Source: Azoarcus sp. L1K30
GTDB taxonomy: Bacteria; Pseudomonadota; Gammaproteobacteria; Burkholderiales; Rhodocyclaceae
Assembly: GCF_018122735.1 (NCBI RefSeq)
Contig: NZ_JAGRRD010000001.1
Location: 1,999,162 to 2,063,161, forward strand
Length of the DNA: 64,000 bases
Direction of reading: 5' to 3'
Positions 52,433 through 62,085 of the stretch are shown one piece after another (the first letter of the stretch is position 1; each line of letters starts with the position of its first letter). A model generated the notes under the pieces. That model searched no databases and was not told the origin of the DNA. It saw only the letters and a list, made by a program, of their open reading frames with translations. Both the position numbers and the translations under genes were made by a program.

Positions 52433-54931
52433 TCACACCTGACGGCGCTGAAATGGCCTCAAGGCGGTGGCCAGGGCGTTCATTTCGCGCAGCAAGGTCT
52501 CGAGCAAGGCACCCGACGCGGCCGGATCTGAGCTCTTCGCAGCCTGCTCGACCGCCTTAGCCGCAGCCGTGGCACGTTTCGCACCGAACAGCCCGACCGA
52601 ACCCTTGATCGAATGCGCCAGCGCACCGAGGCGTTCGACATCGCCGCGCGCGCCCGCTCCGCGCAGATCAGACAGCGTACCGCCCAAATCGCGGAAAAAC
52701 ACTGCCAGAAGCTGCTGCACGATCTCCTCGTCACCATCGAACAAGGCGCGCGTTTCGGTCAGATCGGCCACCTCACTTGCGCCACCGCCGCCCGGCTCGA
52801 GCAGACTGGTATCGTCCTGTGCCTCCCCCTGCGCCGCCGCTCCGGTCACGCGCTGAATCGCAGCGATCAGGTCCGCTGGCTTGATCGGCTTGCTCACATA
52901 GTCGTCCATTCCGGCTTCGAGACAACGCTCCCGGTCGCCACTCATCGCGTGCGCAGTCATCGCCACGATCGGCGTCGGCCGCCACCCACCCTGAATGGCC
53001 CAGCTCCTGCGCGCCTCGCGCGCACGGATCGCCTGTGTCGCCTCAATACCGCCCATCACCGGCATCTGCAGATCCATCAGGATGAGATCGAAACTGCCAC
53101 CGTCGAAGGCCTCAATGGCTTCCTCGCCATTATTGACAACCGTGACCACGTGGCCAATCTTCTCAAGCATGCGCGTTGCCACCGTCTGATTGACCGGGTT
53201 GTCTTCAACCAGAAGCACCGCTAGCTTTACCGGCTGCACATCGATCGCACCGAGCATCTCGGTGAGCGATCGTTCCGGATCAAACGCAGCGAAGGCCTCG
53301 TCGTCAACCTGCTCGCCCGCCTTCGCCACCTGAAGGGCGTCAATCAAGTCGCCGATCGAAAAAGGTTTAGAAATCCTTGACTTGAGGCCAAGTTGTCGAC
53401 AGCGCGCCAGATCGTTGCGTTGCGAGTGACTCGACAACATCATCACGATGCGGTCGAGCCAGGGAGATGCTTCATGAAAGCGTTGCGCCAGGCCGAAACC
53501 GCCCGGGTCCGGCAGGGCTGCATCCATCAGCACGAAGCCAAATGGCTTGTTGCTCTCATGCGCGGCCTGCAGGGCTTGCAGCGCCGCAACGCCCGAGGGC
53601 ACCCCAACGCAGCTCATGCCGCATCCGATCAGCATGTCCCGAACCGCATTGCCGAACGCTGCATTCGCCGCGACGACCAGCACCCGCTCCCCGCGCAGGT
53701 GATTCGAACCCGGCGGCCTTGCGTCGGCCACGACGTCAAACCGGACATTGAAATGGAAGCGGCTGCCCACGCCAAGCTCACTACTGACACCGATCGAGCC
53801 CTCCATCGCCTCGACCAGATGCCGGCAGATCGCCAGCCCAAGCCCGGTGCCGCCGTATTTTCTCGTGGTCGTGGTGTCGGCCTGCGAAAAAGCGCCGAAC
53901 ACGATTTCCTGCTTGTCCGGCGCGATGCCGATGCCGGTGTCTCGTACGGCAAGCTCCAAATCGACAGCAACACCTTCACGGGTCCTCACCGAGACATGCA
54001 CCTCAATCTCGCCCCTTTCGGTGAACTTGATCGCGTTGCCCACCAGGTTGGTCAGGATCTGGCGCAAGCGCACTGGATCACCGCGAAGCACCGACGGCAC
54101 GTCGGGCTCAATGACGAAATACAACTCGACGCCCTTCTGGTGCGAGCGCAGTGCCATTGCACGAACCGTTTCGGCCACCACTGCCGAGATCGAGAAGTCG
54201 ATCGTCTCGAGCGTCATCCGCCCCGCTTCGATGCGGGAAAAATCAAGAATGTCGTTGATGATCGTCAGCAGCGATTCGGCCGACGACTTTACCGTGAGCA
54301 GATACTCCCGCTGCTCGGGCGCCAGCGCAGAGTCGAGCAACAACTCGGTCATGCCGAGAATGCCGTTCATCGGTGTGCGAATCTCGTGACTCATGTTGGC
54401 GAGAAAATCGCCCTTTGCGCGACTGGCCGCTTCAGCCTGCTCGGTTGCCTCGAGCAGTTCGAGCTCACGCATCCGCTCGCGGGTGATGTCGGAATAGATG
54501 CCGACGACACGTTGCCAGCGCCCGTCCGCGCGTCGCTCGCGCACCTGGCCACGCGCGCGCAGCCAGCGCCAGTGCCCGTCGGCGGCCCGGATCCGGAACT
54601 GGGCCTCGAAGAGATCGATCTCCCCACGCAGGTGCGCCAGCAGTTGTTCCTGCATGCGCACCTTGTCTTCGTCGGGAACCAGCGTCAGCCAATCGCGCTG
54701 AGCATCTTCGTCACCCGCGTTCTCGGCGTAACCAAGCCAGGCTCGCCAGTGCGTATCGACGACCAGCCGCGAAGAGGACGCGTCCCAGTCCCACAGTCCG
54801 GCATGCGTGCCGAGCTTGATCAGTGCCAGACGATCTTTCAGGCGTTCGAGCTCACTGCGCGTCGAGGCCAGCTCGAGCCGGAGCGACTCGACCGTGTCTG
54901 CCGTCGTACCCACCGCGTCACGATCGGACAT
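52433..54931 (-). CDS. Hybrid sensor histidine kinase (PAS-HisKA-HATPase-REC-REC-Hpt)
   Basis: An 832-residue cytoplasmic kinase without membrane segments. A short coiled coil (about 15-38) precedes a PAS domain (about 42-152). The HisKA helix has His182 in [12 protein letters not shown]. The ATPase boxes are [19 protein letters not shown] and GGTGLGLAI. Two receiver domains follow: the first (about 430-545) lacks the usual acidic pair (VLVVAAN) though it keeps [10 protein letters not shown]; the second (about 575-695) is intact ([19 protein letters not shown]). An Hpt domain with [12 protein letters not shown] ends the protein. The full phosphorelay is therefore in one chain; the output partner is not in the window. 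It ends 82 bp from the convergent C45 gene. Confidence 0.93.
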   Translation of the reverse strand: MSDRDAVGTTADTVESLRLELASTRSELERLKDRLALIKLGTHAGLWDWDASSSRLVVDTHWRAWLGYAENAGDEDAQRDWLTLVPDEDKVRMQEQLLAHLRGEIDLFEAQFRIRAADGHWRWLRARGQVRERRADGRWQRVVGIYSDITRERMRELELLEATEQAEAASRAKGDFLANMSHEIRTPMNGILGMTELLLDSALAPEQREYLLTVKSSAESLLTIINDILDFSRIEAGRMTLETIDFSISAVVAETVRAMALRSHQKGVELYFVIEPDVPSVLRGDPVRLRQILTNLVGNAIKFTERGEIEVHVSVRTREGVAVDLELAVRDTGIGIAPDKQEIVFGAFSQADTTTTRKYGGTGLGLAICRHLVEAMEGSIGVSSELGVGSRFHFNVRFDVVADARPPGSNHLRGERVLVVAANAAFGNAVRDMLIGCGMSCVGVPSGVAALQALQAAHESNKPFGFVLMDAALPDPGGFGLAQRFHEASPWLDRIVMMLSSHSQRNDLARCRQLGLKSRISKPFSIGDLIDALQVAKAGEQVDDEAFAAFDPERSLTEMLGAIDVQPVKLAVLLVEDNPVNQTVATRMLEKIGHVVTVVNNGEEAIEAFDGGSFDLILMDLQMPVMGGIEATQAIRAREARRSWAIQGGWRPTPIVAMTAHAMSGDRERCLEAGMDDYVSKPIKPADLIAAIQRVTGAAAQGEAQDDTSLLEPGGGGASEVADLTETRALFDGDEEIVQQLLAVFFRDLGGTLSDLRGAGARGDVERLGALAHSIKGSVGLFGAKRATAAAKAVEQAAKSSDPAASGALLETLLREMNALATALRPFQRRQV

Positions 54932-54940
54932 GAGGCCGAC

Positions 54941-55750
54941 TCAACGCAAGCCGAGAACATCCTGCATGTCAAACAGTCCGGCATCCCGGCCGGCCAGAAA
55001 GCGCGCCGCGCGCAGGGAACCAAGGGCATAAGGCATGCGGCTGCCTGACTTGTGGGTAATCTCGATGCGCTCTCCGATACCGGCAAACAGCACCGTGTGA
55101 TCGCCCACCACGTCGCCACCACGAATGGTCGAGAAGCCGATCGTCTCCGCCTTGCGCTCGCCGGTCACCCCCTCGCGCCCGTATATCGCGCACTGCTCCA
55201 AGTCCCTGCCCAAGGCACCGGCGACCACTTCACCCATGCGCAGCGCGGTACCCGATGGCGCATCGACCTTGAAGCGGTGATGCGCTTCAATGACCTCCAC
55301 ATCGTAGCCTTGGTCGAGAATGCGGGCCGCCACCTCGAGCAGACGGAATACCGCGTTGACACCGACCGCCATGTTCGGCGCGAAAACCACAGGAATGGAC
55401 TTTGCCGCGGCGGCGATCGCGGCCTTCCCGGCCGCATCGAAACCCGTGGTACCGATCACCATCGCCTTGCCCAGACGACACGCAATGGCGAGATGCTCGA
55501 GCGTTCCCTCGGGCCGGGTGAAGTCGATCACGCAGTCTGCCTGGGCGATGGCGTCAGCCGGCGCGTCGACGATGGCGACACCTGTCGCGACGCCGAGCAT
55601 TTCGCCCGCATCACGGCCGATGAAGGGGGTTCCGGGACGGTCGAACGCTGCGGCCAGAACGATCTCCTCGTCCCGGTGCGCGGCTTCGATCAACATGCGC
55701 CCCATACGGCCGGAAGCGCCGGCAATCGCAACGCGGATAGGCGTCATCAT
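54941..55750 (-). CDS. dapB: 4-hydroxy-tetrahydrodipicolinate reductase
   Basis: A 269-residue NAD(P)H-dependent enzyme of lysine and diaminopimelate synthesis. The Rossmann start is [14 protein letters not shown]. The catalytic signature [19 protein letters not shown] contains the His pair and the Lys. GTTGF and [10 protein letters not shown] also match DapB. Start codons at 55750 and 55747 are both possible, with AGGA about 5 bp upstream. It follows bamE by 41 bp. Confidence 0.97.
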   Translation of the reverse strand: MMTPIRVAIAGASGRMGRMLIEAAHRDEEIVLAAAFDRPGTPFIGRDAGEMLGVATGVAIVDAPADAIAQADCVIDFTRPEGTLEHLAIACRLGKAMVIGTTGFDAAGKAAIAAAAKSIPVVFAPNMAVGVNAVFRLLEVAARILDQGYDVEVIEAHHRFKVDAPSGTALRMGEVVAGALGRDLEQCAIYGREGVTGERKAETIGFSTIRGGDVVGDHTVLFAGIGERIEITHKSGSRMPYALGSLRAARFLAGRDAGLFDMQDVLGLR

Positions 55751-55791
55751 CTATGTCCTGTGTGTTCTTGTGGCCCGCAAGGACCCTGCAA

Positions 55792-56205
55792 TCAATTCTT
55801 GGCAGCCGCCGGAATTTCGACCGTACGGCTACGCGCACTCTGCTGCGCCTCGGCCTGGGCCTTCGCATCGCCGCCGGTCACATCGCCTTCGACGCGGTCG
55901 AGCCGGTCGCCCGCAAAAAATACCGAGATCACACGCTGCTCGACCTCGCCCTGCCCCGGCCTGAAACGATAGACATAGTCCCAGCGATCGGTGCGGAACA
56001 CGTCGGTCACCAGCGGCGAGCCGAGAACGAAGCGCACTTGGTCGCGCGTCATGCCGCGCTTGAGCTGCGCCACCATGGACTGATCGACGTAGTTGCCCTG
56101 GCGAACGTCGATTCGATACGGCGTGATGCGATCGGTGATCGAATTGAACGAGCAGCCGGCGAGGAGACTGATGGCAGCGAGTGCCGGAATGAGCGATGGA
56201 CGCAT
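55792..56205 (-). CDS. bamE: Outer-membrane assembly lipoprotein BamE
   Basis: A 137-residue lipoprotein of the BAM complex that helps insert beta-barrel proteins. The lipobox LLAGC is at about residue 17 after a short signal peptide. The SmpA/OmlA fold is recognised from MVAQLKRGMTRDQVRFVLGS, then RTDRWDYVYRF and the final FFAGDRLDRVEGD. The ATG at 56205 (MRPSLIP) suits signal-peptide length; upstream in-frame starts would add a charged extension. It diverges from fur, the usual arrangement in this group. Confidence 0.94.
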   Translation of the reverse strand: MRPSLIPALAAISLLAGCSFNSITDRITPYRIDVRQGNYVDQSMVAQLKRGMTRDQVRFVLGSPLVTDVFRTDRWDYVYRFRPGQGEVEQRVISVFFAGDRLDRVEGDVTGGDAKAQAEAQQSARSRTVEIPAAAKN

Positions 56206-56322
56206 GGACAAGGTCACTTTAACGCGCACCGAAATGCGCAAGGTTCTCAGTAAAGGTCAAAAAATATAACATAGCGCCGCAACACACGTTGTCTTGCTCC
56301 TCAGCCACACCGACAGGCGACC

Positions 56323-56754
56323 ATGTCCGAGAACTCGCAGAACCTGAAAAGCATCGGTCTGAAGGCGACTTACCCCCGCCTCAAGATCCTCGACCTGTTC
56401 CAGAACTCGGAGCAGCGCCACCTGACGGCGGAAGACGTCTATCGCCTGCTGATGAACGAAGGCATGGATATCGGTCTGGCGACAGTCTATCGCGTACTGA
56501 CGCAGTTCGAGCAGGCCCGCCTGCTCGAACGGCATTACTTCGAATCCGGCAAGGCGGTGTTCGAGCTGAACAAGGGGGGACACCACGACCACCTCGTGTG
56601 CCTGCAATGCGGCAAGGTCGAGGAATTCTTCGATCCCGAGATCGAACGCCGGCAAAACAGCATTGCCGAGGAACGCGGGTTCGCGGTTAAGGAACACGCG
56701 CTCTACCTGTACGCCGACTGCCTGCGCAAGGACTGCCCCAACCGCCAGGATTGA
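56323..56754 (+). CDS. fur: Ferric uptake regulator
   Basis: A 143-residue iron-responsive repressor. The winged helix includes [36 protein letters not shown]. Metal-site residues are in [16 protein letters not shown] and the second Cys pair near the C-terminus ([10 protein letters not shown]), consistent with a structural zinc. Length is typical of Fur. A TATAAC hexamer at 56265-56270 could be its -10 element. I did not find a clear Fur box in the intergenic region. Confidence 0.96.
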   Translation: MSENSQNLKSIGLKATYPRLKILDLFQNSEQRHLTAEDVYRLLMNEGMDIGLATVYRVLTQFEQARLLERHYFESGKAVFELNKGGHHDHLVCLQCGKVEEFFDPEIERRQNSIAEERGFAVKEHALYLYADCLRKDCPNRQD

Positions 56755-56762
56755 ATCCGCCG

Positions 56763-56777
56763 GCGCTGAAGCAGCGC
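56763..56777. terminator. Small hairpin between fur and recN
   Basis: GCGCTG-AAG-CAGCGC has 6-bp arms and a 3-nt loop in the 27-bp gap between convergent genes. It could end transcripts from both sides, but no U-run is present. Confidence 0.35.
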
Positions 56778-56781
56778 GCCC

Positions 56782-58437
56782 TCAGATCTGACCAAGCATC
56801 TCCGCCGCGTGACGCCGGGTCGTGTCGGTGATGCTCACGCCGCCAAGCATGCGCGCGATCTCCTCGACCCGCTGCCCGCCATCGAGCGCGGTGACCGTAC
56901 TGAGTGTTTCGCCCTGGCGATCGGCCTTTGCGATCTGCCATTGCCAGTCCGCGCAGGCTGCCACCTGTGGCAGGTGCGTCACGCACAGGACCTGGCGATC
57001 ACGCCCCAGTCGCTGCAGCAGCTTGCCGACAATCTCGGCCACCCGCCCGCCGATTCCGACATCGACTTCATCGAAGATCAAGGTCGGCGTCGCCGAATCG
57101 CGGCTGGTCATGACCTGGATGGCCAAACCGATCCGCGACAGTTCGCCCCCCGACGCGACCTTGGCCATGCCGCGCAAGGCCTGCCCCGGATTTGCGGCTA
57201 CCCTGAATTCGACGGTCTCGGCGCCATGCGCCGACGGCTCGCAGGCTTCGAGCGCAACCTCGAACACACCACCGGCCATCGCCAGCGTCTGCATGGCCGT
57301 CGTGATTTCCGCCGACAGCTGCGCCGCGGCGGGTGTTCGCGCTGCTGTCAGCAGGGCTGCTTCGCGGTCGTACATGGCACGCGCGGCGGCCTCGGCCTTT
57401 TCGAGCAGCGCCGGATTCGCGCTCGCCTCGAGTTCCGCGAGGCGCCGACACCACTCGGCCTCGAGTCCGGGCAAGTCCTCGGGTGAAACCCGGTACTTGC
57501 GCGCGAGGTCGGTCACCGCTGCAATCCGGCGTTCGACCTCGTTCAGCCGCTGCGGATCAAGATCGAGACGCTCACGGTAGCGCCGCATCTCGTGCAGGGC
57601 CTCGTCGGCCTGGATCATCGACGACGCGATCAACTCGAGCACCTCGGTCAGGGAGGCGTCGATAGCAGACATCTCGACCAGGCGGGCCTGCACCCGCCCG
57701 AGCACCCGGTTGACGGCGAAGTCACCTTCCCCCAGCGCGTCGAGCGCTTCGTCCGCGCCTTCCATGAGTCCGGCCGCGTGCGCAAGCCGACCGTGCTCGG
57801 CGTTGAGCTCCCCCCATTCTTCGGCATTGAATGCGAGGTCCTGAAGTTCCTTGAGCTGCCAGCCCAACAACTCGCGCTCGCGTGCAGACGCAGCAGAATC
57901 CAGCTCCGCATGGCGCCGCCGCTCGCGGATCTGCTGCCACTCACGCCACGCGACAGCCACGTTTGCGGCCAGCAACTGCGCATTGGCGTGCGTATCGAGC
58001 AAGTCGCGCTGGGCGTCAGCACGAAGCAAGGCATGATGGGCATGCTGGCCGTGAATATCGGCAAGCCAGTCGCCTGCCGCACGCAGTTGCGCAAGCGTCA
58101 CCGGGGTCCCGTTGATCCAAGCCTTGCCGCGGCCGCCGGCATCGATGACACGACGCAGGATCACGCCCTCATCGTCGAGCGGCAATTCCTGCTCCGCCAT
58201 CCACCCGGCCAGCGCCCCACCGGGCGGAAGATCGAACTCGGCGGCGATATCGGCTCGCGCCTGCCCCACCCGTACCACGCTGCCATCCGCACGAGCGCCA
58301 ATCGCCAACCCTAGCGCATCGAGGAGAATGGACTTACCCGCACCGGTCTCGCCGGTCAGGGCGCCGAAACCCGGCCCAAACTCGAGTTCGAGGCGATCGA
58401 CAATGACAAAATCACGGATGGTCAGGCGGCGCAGCAT
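56782..58437 (-). CDS. recN: DNA repair protein RecN
   Basis: A 551-residue SMC-like ATPase used in double-strand-break repair. The N-terminus begins MLRRLTIRDFVIVDRLELEF, with Walker A GETGAGKSILLDALG. Central helices (about 150-360) are rich in Arg, Glu and Ala and should be coiled coil. The C-terminal signature VASGGELSRIGLAIQ and Walker B TLIFDEVDVGIGG complete the head domain, with HLPQVAA after. The ATG at 58437 matches the conserved start; a longer upstream frame is unlikely. It follows nadK by 60 bp. Confidence 0.96.
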   Translation of the reverse strand: MLRRLTIRDFVIVDRLELEFGPGFGALTGETGAGKSILLDALGLAIGARADGSVVRVGQARADIAAEFDLPPGGALAGWMAEQELPLDDEGVILRRVIDAGGRGKAWINGTPVTLAQLRAAGDWLADIHGQHAHHALLRADAQRDLLDTHANAQLLAANVAVAWREWQQIRERRRHAELDSAASARERELLGWQLKELQDLAFNAEEWGELNAEHGRLAHAAGLMEGADEALDALGEGDFAVNRVLGRVQARLVEMSAIDASLTEVLELIASSMIQADEALHEMRRYRERLDLDPQRLNEVERRIAAVTDLARKYRVSPEDLPGLEAEWCRRLAELEASANPALLEKAEAAARAMYDREAALLTAARTPAAAQLSAEITTAMQTLAMAGGVFEVALEACEPSAHGAETVEFRVAANPGQALRGMAKVASGGELSRIGLAIQVMTSRDSATPTLIFDEVDVGIGGRVAEIVGKLLQRLGRDRQVLCVTHLPQVAACADWQWQIAKADRQGETLSTVTALDGGQRVEEIARMLGGVSITDTTRRHAAEMLGQI

Positions 58438-58497
58438 GGTCTCGCATTCAGGTTGGTGGGACGGCCCGCTCGACGGGCGATCCATCTGTCGGGTACA

Positions 58498-59382
58498 TCA
58501 CGGGTGTCGCGGCGGCGCGCTCCAGTGCAGCTTCTCGCGCAACATTGCAAAGTAGCCATACCCTCTGGGGTGCAGCAGCCGAACGGCCAATGGCGAGCGC
58601 GTGAGTCTGACACGATCGCCCGAACGGGCTTCGAAGCAGGCCTGCCCATCGATGTGCACCCGCGCGTCATGCGGAGGCAGGAGCTCGATCTCGATGCAGC
58701 AGCTGTCGGGCACCGTGATCGGCCTTGCCGTCAGCGCATGCGGGCACAGCGGCACCAGCGCGATGCCACCGACGCTCGGATGCAAAATGGGACCGTTGGC
58801 CGACAGGGCATATGCCGTCGATCCGGTGGGCGTCGACACGATCATGCCGTCGGAGCGCTGCGTATAGACGAATTCACCATCGATGGAGAGATCGAACTCG
58901 ATCATGCGTCCGAGGTCGCCCTTGTTCACCACCACGTCGTTCAGTGCCAGCGTCCGGAAAATGCGTTGCCCGCCGCGAATGACTTCCGCGTCGAGCATGA
59001 AGCGCGACTCCTCGCTGAACTTGCCTTCGATGATCTCGCCCAGCTTGAGCAGGGCGTCCTTGCGCGCGACATCGGTAAGGAAGCCGAGCCGGCCCAGATT
59101 GACACCCACCAGCGGTACGGCCCGATCAGCCAGACGGCGTGCGGAGTTGAGCATCGTGCCGTCACCCCCGACAACCACCGCCAGGTCGCATTTCGCGGCA
59201 ATTTCCTCGTACGCCGCCACCGGAAAGCCTTCGGCCTTGCCGATGGAACTTGCCGTGCCCTGTTCGATCCATACCGTGAGTCCCCGATCGCGCAGGAATT
59301 GGGCAATGAGCAGCACCGACTCCGCCACATCCGGGCTCTGGTACTTTCCGATCAGGGCGATGTTGGTAAAGCGCATAGTCAT
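58498..59382 (-). CDS. nadK: NAD kinase
   Basis: A 294-residue enzyme phosphorylating NAD to NADP. The GGDGT motif (residues 72-76, VVGGDGTMLNSAR) and the later LNDVVVNKGDLGRMIEF and STPTGSTAYALSANG segments are diagnostic. ATG 59382 and ATG 59376 are both possible, with no strong ribosome-binding site for either. It is divergent from hrcA, and recN lies downstream on the same strand. Confidence 0.96.
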   Translation of the reverse strand: MTMRFTNIALIGKYQSPDVAESVLLIAQFLRDRGLTVWIEQGTASSIGKAEGFPVAAYEEIAAKCDLAVVVGGDGTMLNSARRLADRAVPLVGVNLGRLGFLTDVARKDALLKLGEIIEGKFSEESRFMLDAEVIRGGQRIFRTLALNDVVVNKGDLGRMIEFDLSIDGEFVYTQRSDGMIVSTPTGSTAYALSANGPILHPSVGGIALVPLCPHALTARPITVPDSCCIEIELLPPHDARVHIDGQACFEARSGDRVRLTRSPLAVRLLHPRGYGYFAMLREKLHWSAPPRHP

Positions 59383-59441
59383 GGCTGCGGATTAAACCAC
59401 ATTCGGATTCCGACATGCGCGCCCTGACGATGCATTGCCGC

Positions 59442-59471
59442 TTGGCAGCAGGGCACGCAGTTCCCTAGAAT
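59442..59471 (+). promoter_or_regulatory. hrcA: Candidate sigma-70 promoter of hrcA
   Basis: TTGGCA (five of six) and TAGAAT (five of six) are spaced 18 bp apart. Transcription would begin near 59478, only about 16 nt before the hrcA ATG, so the leader is very short. No CIRCE inverted repeat was seen here. Confidence 0.55.
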
Positions 59472-59493
59472 CGGGCTATATTCCAGGCCAACC

Positions 59494-60522
59494 ATGAAAC
59501 CGCTCGACACCCGCTCCCAGATCCTGCTCAAGACGCTGATCGAACGCTACATCGCCGAAGGTCAGCCTGTCGGCTCGCGGGCGCTATCGCGCTACTCCGG
59601 GCTCGACCTGTCGCCCGCAACCGTGCGCAACGTGATGAGCGACCTCGAGGAGATGGGCTTCATTGCCAGCCCTCACACCTCTGCCGGGCGCATCCCGACA
59701 TCGCTCGGCTACCGTTTCTTCGTGGACGCCCTGCTCACCGTGCAACCGCTGGAAAACACGCGCCTGCAAGCCTTGAAGGGGCAGTTCCAGCCCGACCAGC
59801 CAGGCCGGCTGATCAGTTCCGCCTCGCACATCCTGTCCAATCTCACCCAGTTCGCCGGTGTCGTCGTCACGCCACGCAAGGAGGCCGTCCGCATCCGCCA
59901 GATCGAGTTCATCAGCCTGTCGGAGAACCGCATCCTGCTGATCATCGTGACGACGGCCGGCGACGTGCAGAACCGCATCCTCATCACCCGGCGTGCCTAT
60001 AACGCCGCAGAACTCGGCACCGCCGCGAGCTATCTCAACGAGCACTTTGCCGGGCTCACCTTCGACGACATCCGCAAGCGCATCCGCGACGAACTCCAGC
60101 AACTTCGCAGCGACATGGACGAATTGATGACCGCGACGGTCGAGGCGGGCTCCGAGGCCGCGGAGGATTCGGCGACCAATTACGTCATTTCGGGCGAAAC
60201 CAACCTGCTCGACGTCGAGGACCTGTCGTCCAACATGTCCCGCCTGCGCGAACTGTTCAAGCTCTTCGAACAGCGCACGGGACTCATGCAACTGCTGGAT
60301 CTGTCGAATCGCGCCCAGGGCGTACAGATCTTCATCGGCGACGAATCGGGACTCGCCGAACTCGATGGCTGCAGCGTGATCACCGCTCCCTACGAGGTGG
60401 ATGGTCGTCTGGTCGGCTCGGTCGGCGTCATCGGTCCGACCCGCATGGCCTACGACCGGGTCATTCCCATCGTCGATATCACCGCACGACTGCTGTCAAA
60501 CGCCCTGTCCTCAAACGCCTGA
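59494..60522 (+). CDS. hrcA: Heat-inducible transcription repressor HrcA
   Basis: A 342-residue repressor that binds CIRCE elements of groESL-type promoters. The N-terminal winged helix reads [40 protein letters not shown], with the Arg-rich wing HTSAGRIPT. The GAF-like middle and C-terminal region includes [17 protein letters not shown] and [19 protein letters not shown], typical of HrcA. It requires GroEL for folding in known systems. It is followed 46 bp later by hemH. Confidence 0.96.
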   Translation: MKPLDTRSQILLKTLIERYIAEGQPVGSRALSRYSGLDLSPATVRNVMSDLEEMGFIASPHTSAGRIPTSLGYRFFVDALLTVQPLENTRLQALKGQFQPDQPGRLISSASHILSNLTQFAGVVVTPRKEAVRIRQIEFISLSENRILLIIVTTAGDVQNRILITRRAYNAAELGTAASYLNEHFAGLTFDDIRKRIRDELQQLRSDMDELMTATVEAGSEAAEDSATNYVISGETNLLDVEDLSSNMSRLRELFKLFEQRTGLMQLLDLSNRAQGVQIFIGDESGLAELDGCSVITAPYEVDGRLVGSVGVIGPTRMAYDRVIPIVDITARLLSNALSSNA

Positions 60523-60568
60523 GTGTCGATTGCCGACACCGCCTGCCCCAGCCGACCAAAGGAATATC

Positions 60569-61666
60569 ATGGCCCGCTACTGGCCCGAGCCCAGCTTCAC
60601 CCATGGACTTTCCAACCGTACCGGCATACTTCTGGTCAATCTCGGCACACCGGACGCGCCGACGGCCAAAGCGCTTCGCCCCTATCTCAAGGAATTCCTC
60701 TCCGATCCGCGCGTGGTTGAAATTCCGCGCGCGATCTGGTGGCCGATTCTCAATGGCATCATTCTGAACACGCGCCCGCCCAAGTCGGCGGCCAAATATG
60801 CAAGCATATGGATGGACGAAGGCTCGCCCCTGCGCGTTCATACCGAACGTCAGTCCAAGCTGCTGAAAGGATTTCTCAACGTCGGCACGGGCACGGACAT
60901 CGACGTTGCATGGGCGATGCGCTATGGCGAGCCGTCGATCCAGGACGGCCTACACGCGCTGCGCGAGAAGCGTTGCGGCCGTATCCTGGTCGTACCGCTC
61001 TACCCGCAATACTCGAGCAGCACCACCGCCAGCGTGATGGACGAAGTCACGCGCTGCATGCAGCACTGGCGCAACCTGCCCGAAATCCGCTATGTGCGCA
61101 GCTTTCACGACGACCCCGGCTATATCTCCGCCATTGCCCAGAGCGTGCGCGAACACTGGATCAAGAACGGCGAGCCGGAGCGCCTGCTGATGAGCTTTCA
61201 CGGCGTACCGCGGCGAACGCTCGAACTCGGCGACCCCTATCATTGCGAATGCCACAAGACCGCGCGCCTGGTAGCCGAATCGCTTTCGTTTCCGACCGAT
61301 CGCATTCTCGTCACCTTCCAGTCGCGCTTTGGCAAGGCGGAATGGCTGAAGCCCTACACGCAGCCGACGCTGGAGGTACTGGCGCGAGATGGCGTCACGC
61401 GGGTGGACGTCATCTGCCCCGGCTTCGTGTCCGACTGTCTGGAGACCCTCGAAGAAATCGCATTGGAATGCAAGGAAGCCTTCCTGACCCATGGGGGCCG
61501 GACTTTCCACTACATACCGTGCCTGAACGAGCGGCACGACTGGATATCGGCATTGACTGAAATCACCCGCACCCAGCTCGGGCACTGGCTCGACATCGCA
61601 CCGGACTCGCCCGACGAACTCGCCAAGGCGCGCCAGCGCGCCCTGGATCATGGAGCGAAATCGTGA
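60569..61666 (+). CDS. hemH: Ferrochelatase
   Basis: A 365-residue enzyme inserting iron into protoporphyrin IX. Signatures are GILLVNLGTPDAPT, VPLYPQYSSSTTASV, the catalytic His in LLMSFHGVPRRTLE, and VICPGFVSDCLETLEEIA with the conserved Glu. The ATG is preceded by AAAGGAATATC. Two Cys in YHCECHK may mark a loop near the active site. The stop overlaps the next gene (GTGA). Confidence 0.96.
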   Translation: MARYWPEPSFTHGLSNRTGILLVNLGTPDAPTAKALRPYLKEFLSDPRVVEIPRAIWWPILNGIILNTRPPKSAAKYASIWMDEGSPLRVHTERQSKLLKGFLNVGTGTDIDVAWAMRYGEPSIQDGLHALREKRCGRILVVPLYPQYSSSTTASVMDEVTRCMQHWRNLPEIRYVRSFHDDPGYISAIAQSVREHWIKNGEPERLLMSFHGVPRRTLELGDPYHCECHKTARLVAESLSFPTDRILVTFQSRFGKAEWLKPYTQPTLEVLARDGVTRVDVICPGFVSDCLETLEEIALECKEAFLTHGGRTFHYIPCLNERHDWISALTEITRTQLGHWLDIAPDSPDELAKARQRALDHGAKS

Positions 61667-62058
61667 TGTCTCCCGGCCTGCGTCTGCTTCTGCGCTGGGC
61701 ACTGAACGCCGCTGCCCTGCTGATCATCCCCGAAATGGTGTCGGGCATCGCCGTGCACAGCTACACCTCGGCGCTCGCCGCCGCCTTGCTGCTCGGCCTT
61801 GCCAACGCACTTGTCCGCCCGATTCTGATCCTGATCACATTGCCGATCACCCTGCTCACGCTCGGGCTGTTCACCCTCGTCATCAATGCGCTCCTGTTCT
61901 GGGGTGTATCCGGGCTGCTGGCAGGCCTTCGGATCGACGATTTCTGGAGCGCGTTCTGGGGTGCGCTGCTGTACAGCCTTCTAACCTGGCTGGTCAATAT
62001 CGCGATCGGCGACCCCAGGCGCAGCGTCGGAATCGTGATCGAGCGTCACCGCCGCTGA
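61663..62058 (+). CDS. Phage-holin-4-like (YvlD family) membrane protein
   Basis: A 131-residue inner-membrane protein with four hydrophobic segments. The stretch GLANALVRPILILITLPITL followed by LTLGLFTLVINALLFW is diagnostic of the YvlD/phage_holin_4_2 family. The name is historical and no lytic role is implied. Function unknown. GTG at 61663 (GTGA overlap with hemH) has GGAG at 7 bp; ATG at 61666 is an alternative that would remove one residue. It ends 27 bp from the convergent kinase gene. Confidence 0.85.
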   Translation: MMSPGLRLLLRWALNAAALLIIPEMVSGIAVHSYTSALAAALLLGLANALVRPILILITLPITLLTLGLFTLVINALLFWGVSGLLAGLRIDDFWSAFWGALLYSLLTWLVNIAIGDPRRSVGIVIERHRR

Positions 62059-62085
62059 CGACCGCACGCGGGCATGCAGCGGTGC

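Noticed and set aside
53393..55048. 551-codon plus-strand open frame opposite the sensor kinase
   Set aside because: It is antisense to well-conserved HisKA, ATPase and receiver motifs and shows no domain of its own.
59383..59493. CIRCE element upstream of hrcA
   Set aside because: No 9-bp inverted repeat with a 9-bp spacer of the CIRCE type was seen.
61663..62058. Phage holin suggesting a prophage remnant
   Set aside because: The YvlD/phage_holin_4_2 family is chromosomal and common; no other phage genes, integrase or att sites are present.
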